DNA of 7,835 nucleotides from an uncultured Oscillospiraceae bacterium. Its GTDB lineage: Bacteria; Bacillota_A; Clostridia; Oscillospirales; Oscillospiraceae. Positions 1-5,648 of the stretch are shown piece by piece. Below the pieces are notes generated by a model. The model did not search any database. It was not told the DNA's origin and saw nothing but the letters and a program-made list of their open reading frames with translations. The stretch lies in contig CALXGD010000039.1 of NCBI GenBank assembly GCA_944387745.1, forward strand, positions 1 to 7,835, read 5' to 3'. Within the stretch, counting starts at the first letter, position 1; the number at the start of each line of letters is the position of its first letter. A program made the translations under genes and the position numbers.

Positions 1-446
1 ACCTGATGCTCATCACTGACCACATCAAGCTGTTCTCCGAATCCCCCCTGCGGGGGGAGAACCTGCCGGAGTTCGGGGTGCGCTTCCCCGACGCCTCACA
101 CCTGTACACCCCCAGGCTGCAAACCATCGCCCGACAGTGCGCCGGGGAGCTATCCATTCCCCTGCGGGAGGGGGTCTATTTCTACTGCTACGGCCCCCAG
201 TACGAGACGCCGGCGGAGGTCCGGGCCGCTCGGATTTTAGGGGGCGACGCGGTGGGTATGTCCACCGCCCCCGAGGCGATTGTGGCCGGCCACTGCGGCA
301 TGGAGGTGCTGGGGATCACTCTGCTCAGCAACATGGCCGCCGGCATCCTTGACCAGCCCCTCTCTGAACAGGAGGTGCTGGACGCCGCCGAGGCCGCCCG
401 GGAGAAATTTACCGGCCTCATCCGGGCCTGCCTGCGAAAGATGTGA
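1..446 (+). CDS. Purine nucleoside phosphorylase, C-terminal part (5' end outside window)
   Basis: This enzyme phosphorolyses purine (deoxy)nucleosides to free base and (deoxy)ribose-1-phosphate in the cytoplasm. The reading frame is open from base 3, and the residues before the first Met (LMLITDHI) are already inside the family's conserved LITDHIN block, so the Met at 6 is not the start; about 147 codons remain of a usual 270-280. Visible signatures of the trimeric PNP family are the RFPD element, GPQYETPAE with its substrate-binding Glu, DAVGMSTAPE, and an Asn in LLSNMAAG. By analogy with mammalian PNP, that Glu/Asn pair suggests 6-oxopurine (inosine/guanosine) preference; the Asp-containing motif of MTA phosphorylases is absent. 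The next gene starts 36 bases downstream in the same frame, and an MTA/SAH deaminase follows, suggesting a nucleoside salvage operon. Family assignment is firm; the exact substrate is inferred. Confidence 0.93.
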   Translation, partial: LMLITDHIKLFSESPLRGENLPEFGVRFPDASHLYTPRLQTIARQCAGELSIPLREGVYFYCYGPQYETPAEVRAARILGGDAVGMSTAPEAIVAGHCGMEVLGITLLSNMAAGILDQPLSEQEVLDAAEAAREKFTGLIRACLRKM

Positions 447-472
447 CCGCCAGTCTGTCAGAGTGGACGTAT

Positions 473-488
473 CTCCATACTCATGGAG
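473..488 (+). repeat. Small inverted repeat covering the start codon of the DUF2007-like gene
   Basis: CTCCAT (473-478) and ATGGAG (483-488) are perfect 6-base complements separated by ACTC, and the right arm begins with the ATG of the downstream gene. No good Shine-Dalgarno sequence is visible before that ATG. In RNA this could fold over the start codon. Six base pairs can occur by chance, so a regulatory role is only a possibility. Confidence 0.3.
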
Positions 489-734
489 GAGCTGCTCCTC
501 ACCTATGATTTAAGCCGATTTCATCAGGTGCGGTGCGCCCTGGAGGGCACCGGCATCGACTACGTCTGCCGGGTCAAAGACCTGGCCAGTCCCACCGCCC
601 TGGAGAGCGTGTTCGGTGGCAGCAGCCGTGGACACACCGGCACCTTTGGCGCGAATCACAACGCCCGGGTGGAGTACAAGCTGTATGTCCACAAAAATCA
701 GCTGGACCGGGCCAGACAATTTCTGCGTAAATAA
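483..734 (+). CDS. Small uncharacterised protein, DUF2007-like
   Basis: An 83-residue cytoplasmic protein without signal peptide or membrane segment. It opens with a beta-strand-like stretch (LLLTYDL, residues 4-10), then a helix (12-23) and a GIDY turn. A Gly/Ser-rich loop (45-57, GGSSRGHTGTFG) leads to a strand (63-70, VEYKLYVH) and a closing helix with DRARQFL. This two-fold beta-alpha layout, in which L..gI.y recurs with Y.lyV......A, resembles the DUF2007 'putative signal transducing' family. The resemblance is by eye and the function is unknown. The first upstream in-frame codon of note is the PNP stop, so ATG at 483 is the only plausible canonical start; its ribosome binding site is poor, with only a GAGTGGA-like stretch some 15 bases away. 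The stop overlaps the Shine-Dalgarno sequence of mtaD, so it is probably co-transcribed and coupled. Confidence 0.75.
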   Translation: MEELLLTYDLSRFHQVRCALEGTGIDYVCRVKDLASPTALESVFGGSSRGHTGTFGANHNARVEYKLYVHKNQLDRARQFLRK

Positions 735-744
735 GGAGTAAGCT

Positions 745-2058
745 ATGGCGATTCTCTTTGAACATGTCACCGCCGTCACTATGGACGGGGAGCGGCGAGT
801 CTTGAAGGACGCTTATGTATCGGTGGAGGGCTCCAAAATTGTCTCTGTGGGGACACAGCGCCCCCAGGGGACGTTTGACCGGATCATCGATGGCGCCGGA
901 AAGGTCCTCATGCCCGGCCTCATCAACGCCCATACCCATGTGCCCATGACCCTCATGCGGGGGTACGGCGGGGGCCACGATTTACAGACCTGGCTGAACA
1001 GCTATATCTTTCCCGCAGAGGCCAAGCTGGACGACCGCTCCGTGGCCGCCGGCGCAGGCCTGGGGTTGGCGGAGATGATTGCCTCCGGCGTCACCTGCAT
1101 TGCCGACATGTATATGCACACCGGAACCATCGCCCGACAAGTCCTGGAGGCGGGCATCTCCGCCAACCTGTCCTGCGGCGGGGTGTACTTCGGCGCGCCG
1201 GAGGATTTTTCACCCGACCAATGCGGGGACTGCCGGAACCAGGCCGCTCTGACGGAGGAGTGGCACGGGGTGAATGAGGGACAGATTCTGGTGGATGCCT
1301 CCATCCACGCCGAGTACACCTCCAGCCCGCCCCTGTGGTCCTGGATGGCAGATTACGCCCGGGCCCACAGTCTGGGGATGCACGTCCACATCTCAGAGAC
1401 CGTCTCGGAGCATCAGGCCTGTCTGGACCGCTGGGGCAAGACGCCTATCCAGGTTCTGGATCAGTACGGGGTATGGGACTGCGGCCGCTCTCTGGCCGCC
1501 CACTGCGTGTATACCACTCCGGAGGACTGGGCTGTGATGGCCGAAAAGCATGTCTCCTGCGTCCACAACCCCTGGTCCAACCTAAAGCTGGGCTCCGGGG
1601 TGGCCCCTGTCCCAGCCATGGCTCAGGCGGGGGTAAACGTGGCCCTGGGCACTGACGGCATGTCCTCCCACAACAGCGCTGACCTGTTCACCGACATCAA
1701 GCTGGCCGCCTGCCTCCCCTGCGGAGTGGGACGGGATCCTATGGCCTTTTCCGCCCTCCAGGCTCTGGAGACGGCCACAGTGAACGGGGCGGCAGCCCTG
1801 GGCCGGATGGACACGGGTGTCCTCGCCCCCGGAAAGATGGCTGATCTGATTCTGGTGGACTTTACCGCCCCCAACCTGACCCCCTGCCATGACGTGTGCG
1901 AAAACCTGGCGTACGCCGCCCACGGCTCCAATGTGGAGATGAATATGGCCAGAGGCAGAATCATATATGAGAAGGGGGAGTTTTATACCCTGGACCTGGA
2001 GCGCATCCGCAGCGAGGTGGAGCGCTATGCCCTCCCCCGCATCTTCTCCGGCCTCTGA
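745..2058 (+). CDS. mtaD: 5-methylthioadenosine / S-adenosylhomocysteine deaminase (amidohydrolase)
   Basis: A 437-residue metal-dependent amidohydrolase of the MTA/SAH deaminase family, the full usual length. It would hydrolytically deaminate 5'-methylthioadenosine, S-adenosylhomocysteine or adenosine to the inosine analogues and ammonia in the cytoplasm. Visible active-site features are NAHTH (His63, His65, metal ligands), His188 in SIHAEYTS, His215 and Glu218 in HVHISE, His253 in LAAHCV, and Asp304 in LGTDG. The 27-residue spacing between His188 and His215 equals that recalled for H173/H200 in Thermotoga TM0936, the structurally characterised family member. The C-terminal GxLAPGKMADLIL segment (roughly 369-381) is the usual return to the beta-sandwich. 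The start is chosen from AAGGAG at 733-738, six bases before ATG. It lies in one block with PNP, consistent with deamination followed by phosphorolysis to hypoxanthine. Substrate preference among MTA, SAH and adenosine cannot be read from sequence. Confidence 0.9.
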   Translation: MAILFEHVTAVTMDGERRVLKDAYVSVEGSKIVSVGTQRPQGTFDRIIDGAGKVLMPGLINAHTHVPMTLMRGYGGGHDLQTWLNSYIFPAEAKLDDRSVAAGAGLGLAEMIASGVTCIADMYMHTGTIARQVLEAGISANLSCGGVYFGAPEDFSPDQCGDCRNQAALTEEWHGVNEGQILVDASIHAEYTSSPPLWSWMADYARAHSLGMHVHISETVSEHQACLDRWGKTPIQVLDQYGVWDCGRSLAAHCVYTTPEDWAVMAEKHVSCVHNPWSNLKLGSGVAPVPAMAQAGVNVALGTDGMSSHNSADLFTDIKLAACLPCGVGRDPMAFSALQALETATVNGAAALGRMDTGVLAPGKMADLILVDFTAPNLTPCHDVCENLAYAAHGSNVEMNMARGRIIYEKGEFYTLDLERIRSEVERYALPRIFSGL

Positions 2059-2124
2059 GTTCCGCGCTCCGTCCCCATCGTCTCCGGCTTTAAACTCCGA
2101 TCTCTAAGCAAGGGAGGTTCCCCA

Positions 2125-4008
2125 ATGGCGCAGCAAAATCAGTCCCCGCGCCGGGTGGCCCGCCAGAACACCTTCTTCGGCGGCGCCGCTATCCTGGCCG
2201 TGGGCATCCTAGTGGTCAAGCTCATCGGCATGTTTTACAAAATACCTCTGCTCAACATCATTGGAGAGCAGGGGTCGGCGGACTTTAACAACGCCTACAA
2301 CATCTACGCCGTCCTGCTGACCATCTCCACCGCCGGGCTGCCGGTGGCGGTGTCCAAGCTGGTGAGCGAGGCCAACGCCCTGGGCAGGCAGAACCAGGTG
2401 CGGCGCCCCTTCCGCCTGGCCCTGGCCCTCTTTCTGATCCTGGGGGTCCTGTCCTTCCTCATTATGTTTTTCTTTCCCAATCAGCTGGCTGGGCTGATGA
2501 ATGACAGCATGGCCGCCCCCGGCATTCGGGCCCTGGCCCCGGCAGTTATCTGCGTGGGCTGCCTATCCGCCTTCCGGGGCTATGCCCAGGGCCACGGAAA
2601 CATGACACCCACCGCCGTTTCCCAGATCATTGAGGCCCTGTGCAAGCTCACCGTGGGCCTGGGCCTGGCCTTCTGGCTGGTAAGCCACGGGGCGGACGCC
2701 AGCCAAGCCGCCGCCGGTGCCATCACCGGCGTGACGGTGGGCACCATTGTGGCTCTGGCCTATATGCTGATGAATTTTCTCATCTCCCGCAGCCAGGAGC
2801 CACAGCTGTGCGACGACCGCCCCGAGGAGTCCTCCGTCATTGTGAAACATCTGCTGATGATTGCAATTCCCATCACGATCAGCTCCTCCATGGTGGGCAT
2901 TGTCACTGTGATTGACACCTCTCTGGTCCAGGGCCAGCTCCAGCGGGCCCTGCTGGAGAATCAGGACACCTGGGCTCTCTATCAGGGCTATGTGGACTTC
3001 ACCTCCCTGCAGGAGGCCCTGGCCGCTTGGCAGTCCGCCTTGCCCGACGGGAGCGCCATCTCCATGTCTCTACTGGAACAGCACGCAGTCCAAGGGGAGC
3101 TTCTGCGGGATCAGCAGGCTGTCGTTCCCGCCATAGAGAGCGCCGCTCTGGAGCTCCACGCCGCCCTAGAGGACATCAGCCGCACCCTGTACGGCAACTA
3201 CTCCGGCGCTTTAAACATCTACAATCTGCCCACCTCCCTGATGACTGCCGTCACCGCGGCGGTAATCCCCGCTGTCTCCGGTGCCCTGGCCCGGCGCGAC
3301 CGCCGTGGGGCAGGCCGAATCACTGGCTCCGCCCTGCGGATCACCGCCCTGGCCGCCTGTCCCATGGCCGTAGGGCTGTTCGTCCTGGGCGAGCCCATTA
3401 TGGCTCTGATTTTCCCCAATCTGAACGCCCAGCTGGCCGGCCCCCTTCTGTCCACCCTGGGGCTGGCTACCTTATTCGTGTGTATGATGCTGGTGTGTAA
3501 CTCCATCCTCCAGGCCCATGGCTTTGTCAGCCTGCCGGTGATCATCATGGTGGTGGGCGGTGTGGTCAAGATCGTCACCAACTATAACGTGGTGGTGCAG
3601 CCGGGCATCGGCATTTACGGCGCTCCCATGGGCAACGTCCTGTGTTTCGCCCTGTGTATGGTTCTGGACCTGATCCTCATCGCCCGTGTGATCCCCCGCC
3701 GACCCAAATACCTTCCGGTCTTTGTCAAGCCCGCGGCCGCCTCCACCCTGATGGGACTGGGGGCCTGGGCGGTCCACGGCCTGCTGGAAAAGCTGTTTCG
3801 GGCCGCCGGCCTTTTCTGCCAGGCAGATCCCGTCACCCATGAGGTGCTGGGCCTGAGCCGCACTGGAAACGCCGCCGCCACCCTGTCTGCCATTCTGGTC
3901 GCTGTGGTCATCTACGGCGTTCTGGTGATCGCTCTGCGGGCTCTCACACGGGAGGACCTGTCCCTCATGCCAAAGGGTGAAAAAATCGCCCGCCTCCTGC
4001 ACCTCTAA
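2125..4008 (+). CDS. SpoVB/YabM-like polysaccharide (MOP superfamily) flippase with an extra loop domain
   Basis: A 627-residue integral membrane protein of the oligosaccharide/lipid-linked sugar flippase group (COG2244; SpoVB, YabM, MurJ relatives). Fourteen hydrophobic segments can be laid out, at roughly 17-37, 57-77, 96-117, 133-148, 168-186, 195-220, 241-266, 363-386, 402-422, 440-460, 469-487, 498-520, 532-556 and 583-607. The N-terminal pattern (ARQNTFFGGAAIL, FYKIPL, AYNIYAVLLTISTAGLPVAVSK, RGYAQG) is typical of the SpoVB branch. Bacillus homologues are about 520-545 residues; the excess here is mostly an 80-90 residue helical hydrophilic stretch between helices 7 and 8 (about 268-355), predicted to face outside. 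AGGGAGG at 2111-2117 sits seven bases before ATG. With mazG and the S4 gene downstream the context matches Bacillus yabM-yabN-yabO. The transported lipid-linked substrate is unknown; peptidoglycan or cell-surface polysaccharide precursors are the likely class. Confidence 0.85.
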   Translation: MAQQNQSPRRVARQNTFFGGAAILAVGILVVKLIGMFYKIPLLNIIGEQGSADFNNAYNIYAVLLTISTAGLPVAVSKLVSEANALGRQNQVRRPFRLALALFLILGVLSFLIMFFFPNQLAGLMNDSMAAPGIRALAPAVICVGCLSAFRGYAQGHGNMTPTAVSQIIEALCKLTVGLGLAFWLVSHGADASQAAAGAITGVTVGTIVALAYMLMNFLISRSQEPQLCDDRPEESSVIVKHLLMIAIPITISSSMVGIVTVIDTSLVQGQLQRALLENQDTWALYQGYVDFTSLQEALAAWQSALPDGSAISMSLLEQHAVQGELLRDQQAVVPAIESAALELHAALEDISRTLYGNYSGALNIYNLPTSLMTAVTAAVIPAVSGALARRDRRGAGRITGSALRITALAACPMAVGLFVLGEPIMALIFPNLNAQLAGPLLSTLGLATLFVCMMLVCNSILQAHGFVSLPVIIMVVGGVVKIVTNYNVVVQPGIGIYGAPMGNVLCFALCMVLDLILIARVIPRRPKYLPVFVKPAAASTLMGLGAWAVHGLLEKLFRAAGLFCQADPVTHEVLGLSRTGNAAATLSAILVAVVIYGVLVIALRALTREDLSLMPKGEKIARLLHL

Positions 4009-4046
4009 GGCGTCAGAGTTAAGTTTATAGGCTACCCCCTTCCCCG

Positions 4047-4077
4047 GTGTCCCCGCCTCCCAGAGGGGCGGGGACAC
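4047..4077 (+). repeat. GC-rich hairpin between the flippase gene and mazG
   Basis: GTGTCCCCGCC (4047-4057) pairs perfectly with GGCGGGGACAC (4067-4077). A G-U and one more G-C pair extend the stem inward to 13 pairs around a five-base loop (CCAGA). It begins 38 bases after the flippase stop. No U-tract follows on the plus strand (ATAAAAGAATC), and none is present in the other direction, so it is not a textbook intrinsic terminator. It could be a weak terminator, an mRNA-stabilising 3' end or a processing site. Confidence 0.6.
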
Positions 4078-4111
4078 ATAAAAGAATCAGGACATGTAAA
4101 AAATACCTTGC

Positions 4112-4119
4112 GAAGGAAG
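4112..4119 (+). promoter_or_regulatory. Ribosome binding site supporting the GTG start of mazG
   Basis: GAAGGAAG contains an AAGGA core nine bases before GTG at 4127. No in-frame ATG lies near the conserved N-terminus, so this site decides the GTG start. Confidence 0.65.
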
Positions 4120-4126
4120 CGAAATT

Positions 4127-4930
4127 GTGGTAAATTTTCAGTATAAGCGGCACTACGACATCCAGGATCTGCGGCAGATCATGGCTCTGCTGCGCACACC
4201 TGAGGGCTGCCCCTGGGACCGGGAGCAGACCCACGCGAGCATCCGGCGGAATATGCTGGAGGAGGCCTATGAGGTGGCGGAGGCCATCGACGAGGAGGAC
4301 CCTGAGCACCTGAAGGAGGAGCTGGGCGACGTCCTGCTCCAAGTGGTGTTCCACGCCCAACTGGCCCAGGAGGAGGGCCTGTTTACCTTTGACGACGTGG
4401 CAGATGGGGTCGCCCAGAAGATGGTGTTTCGTCACCCCCACGTCTTTGGACAGGCCCACGCTGATAGCTGTGCCCAGGCACTGGACACCTGGGACGCACA
4501 GAAGCGGGAGGAAAAGGATCAGCGCACCGCCACAGACACCCTAAAGGGGGTGGCCAGGTCTCTGCCCGCCCTCATTCGAGCGGAAAAGATCCAGAGCAAG
4601 GCCGCAAAGGCCGGCTTTGACTGGCCGGAGGCGGGCCCCGCCTTGGACAAGCTGTCTGAGGAGGCGGAGGAACTGCGCCGGGCCGCCGGCGGAGACGGCG
4701 ACCCGGAGGAGGAGCTGGGCGACCTGCTCTTCGCCGCGGTGAAGGCCGGCAGATTCCTGGGCCTGGACAGCGAACAGGCCCTTACCCGCGCCTGTGACAA
4801 GTTTATCCGCCGCTTTCAAGCAGTAGAGGAGGGCGCTGACGGACGCCCTCTGGAGTCCCTCTCGCTGGAGGAGCTGGAGGAACTCTGGTCCCAGGCAAAG
4901 AGGAGAGACTCCAGCACTCCCCAGGCCTAA
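4127..4930 (+). CDS. mazG: Nucleoside triphosphate pyrophosphohydrolase MazG
   Basis: A 267-residue cytoplasmic enzyme, close to E. coli MazG (263), that hydrolyses (d)NTPs to the monophosphate and pyrophosphate, a house-cleaning role. It has two tandem all-alpha MazG domains. In the first, GCPWDREQT (27-35) leads to the metal-binding Glu45, Glu46, Glu49 and then Glu65/Asp68 in EELGD, followed by RHPHVFG (102-108). In the second, Glu178, Glu179 and Glu182 precede Glu196/Asp199 in EEELGDLLFA, so both metal-site patterns are intact. Unlike Bacillus YabN, there is no N-terminal tetrapyrrole-methylase-like domain. The GTG start is supported by GAAGGAAG upstream. The position after a SpoVB/YabM-like flippase and before hup and rqcP matches a common Bacillota cluster. 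Substrate range is not readable from sequence. Confidence 0.95.
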   Translation: MVNFQYKRHYDIQDLRQIMALLRTPEGCPWDREQTHASIRRNMLEEAYEVAEAIDEEDPEHLKEELGDVLLQVVFHAQLAQEEGLFTFDDVADGVAQKMVFRHPHVFGQAHADSCAQALDTWDAQKREEKDQRTATDTLKGVARSLPALIRAEKIQSKAAKAGFDWPEAGPALDKLSEEAEELRRAAGGDGDPEEELGDLLFAAVKAGRFLGLDSEQALTRACDKFIRRFQAVEEGADGRPLESLSLEELEELWSQAKRRDSSTPQA

Positions 4931-4967
4931 AGGCGGGACAGGCACCCCCTTTTCGCCGCACACATAA

Positions 4968-4980
4968 GACAGGCCCTGTC
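4968..4980. repeat. Short palindrome upstream of hup
   Basis: GACAGG and CCTGTC flank one central C, a perfect 6+1+6 palindrome ending 32 bases before the HU start codon. The half-sequence GACAGGC also occurs as a direct repeat at 4937-4943. This may be an operator for a dimeric regulator or a small mRNA hairpin in the leader. No convincing -35/-10 pair was found around it, so the role is uncertain. Confidence 0.35.
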
Positions 4981-5012
4981 AGGCCATCAACTTTCTTAGG
5001 AGGAATATCGCT

Positions 5013-5288
5013 ATGAACAAGACTGAACTGATCAACGCCGTCTCGGAGAAAGCCGACCTGTCCAAGAAGGACGCCGAGGCCGCCATCACCGCTATGGTCG
5101 AGGCAATCACCCAGGCCCTGACTGAGGGGGAGAAGGTCCAGCTGGTGGGCTTTGGCTCCTTTGAGGTCAAAACCCGGGCCGCCCGTGTGGGCCGCAACCC
5201 CCGCACCGGCGAGGAGATCCCCATCGACGCCGCCAAGCTGCCTGTCTTTAAGGCCGGCAAGGCCCTGAAGGATGCAGTGGCCCAGTAA
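5013..5288 (+). CDS. hup: HU family DNA-binding protein
   Basis: A 91-residue nucleoid protein of the HU/IHF family, at its normal length (about 90). It forms dimers that bend and compact DNA non-specifically. The N-terminal helical body ([10 protein letters not shown] through TEGEKVQL) is followed by the GFGSF turn (46-50). The beta-arm carries RNPRTGEEI with the DNA-intercalating Pro63, and the C-terminal helix is [11 protein letters not shown]. There is no IHF-specific or extended tail. A strong AGGAGG at 4998-5003 lies nine bases before ATG, fitting high expression. An intrinsic terminator 40 bases past the stop suggests that hup has its own abundant transcript. Its place between mazG and an S4 gene is a recurrent clostridial arrangement. 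Confidence 0.97.
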   Translation: MNKTELINAVSEKADLSKKDAEAAITAMVEAITQALTEGEKVQLVGFGSFEVKTRAARVGRNPRTGEEIPIDAAKLPVFKAGKALKDAVAQ

Positions 5289-5329
5289 CGCTCCGCCGCG
5301 TCCAATTGATTGAACCATCCATCTACAGC

Positions 5330-5363
5330 GGGGGCCGGCCCGAAGCGCCGGCCCCCTCTTTTG
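5330..5363 (+). terminator. Intrinsic terminator after hup
   Basis: GGGGGCCGGC (5330-5339) pairs perfectly with GCCGGCCCCC (5347-5356) around a seven-base loop (CCGAAGC). A T-rich run (TCTTTT) follows on the plus strand. This is a strong rho-independent terminator for hup, but it ends only eight bases before the rqcP ribosome binding site. rqcP must therefore be served by readthrough, by a promoter not seen here, or by attenuation. Confidence 0.85.
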
Positions 5364-5370
5364 CAGTGCA

Positions 5371-5380
5371 GGAAGGAGGT
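5371..5380 (+). promoter_or_regulatory. Strong ribosome binding site deciding the rqcP start
   Basis: GGAAGGAGGT is a near-perfect Shine-Dalgarno sequence six bases before ATG 5387. It excludes the earlier in-frame ATG at 5306, whose reading would run through the hup terminator. Confidence 0.9.
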
Positions 5381-5386
5381 CCCACC

Positions 5387-5629
5387 ATGCGCCTGGACAA
5401 ATGGTTGAAGGTATCCCGTCTCATCAAGCGGCGCACTGTAGCCAACGAGGCCTGTGACAACGGCCGGGTCACCGCCAACGGCCGCCCGGTGAAGGCCAGC
5501 TACGATGTGAAAGCCGGCGATCTCTTAGAGCTGAAATTTGGGGAGCGCTCTATCAAGGTGGAGGTGCTGGCCGTTGCGGAGAGCGTAGGCAAGGCGGACG
5601 CCTCGGCCCTATATCGGGAAGTGCTCTGA
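5387..5629 (+). CDS. rqcP: S4-domain RNA-binding protein RqcP (YabO/Hsp15 family)
   Basis: An 80-residue protein that is almost entirely one S4 RNA-binding domain. It has MRLDKWLKVSRLIKRRT at the N-terminus, then ANEACDNGRVTANGRPVK and the strand motif AGDLLEL, all hallmarks of the YabO/Hsp15 group. In Bacillus, YabO (RqcP) binds stalled 50S subunits and assists RqcH in adding C-terminal alanine tails during ribosome-associated quality control. Length is close to the Bacillus protein (about 86). The start was placed at 5387 because of the strong GGAAGGAGGT just upstream, and because the conserved domain begins exactly at this Met. It follows the hup terminator and lies 19 bases before the ApbE gene. 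Family assignment is firm; the RqcP role is inferred from the family and from synteny with mazG and a yabM-like gene. Confidence 0.92.
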   Translation: MRLDKWLKVSRLIKRRTVANEACDNGRVTANGRPVKASYDVKAGDLLELKFGERSIKVEVLAVAESVGKADASALYREVL

Positions 5630-5648
5630 TCCGAGGCGAGGTGAAACG

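Noticed and set aside
574..978. 134-codon minus-strand open frame with several His and Cys
   Set aside because: It covers the small gene and the start of mtaD in antisense. The His/Cys richness reflects complement codons of the metal-site region rather than a zinc protein.
2059..2124. Intergenic stretch before the flippase gene, checked for promoter or terminator
   Set aside because: Only a ribosome binding site (AGGGAGG) is clear; TTTAAAC at about 2090 lacks a matching -35 and there is no strong hairpin.
3472..4077. 201-codon minus-strand open frame opposite the flippase gene
   Set aside because: Composition is low-complexity and rich in His, Gln, Gly and Asp, typical of the antisense of GC-rich membrane genes. 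It lies fully over a clear gene, has no family motifs, and runs into the intergenic hairpin.
4071..4100. Possible promoter for mazG (GGGACA ... TGTAAA)
   Set aside because: Each box matches the consensus at only four of six positions with an 18-base spacer, and the -35 would lie inside the hairpin; too weak to call.
5306..5386. N-terminal extension of the S4 protein from ATG 5306
   Set aside because: The extension would translate the hup terminator hairpin and lacks a ribosome binding site; the conserved S4 domain and a strong Shine-Dalgarno place the start at 5387.
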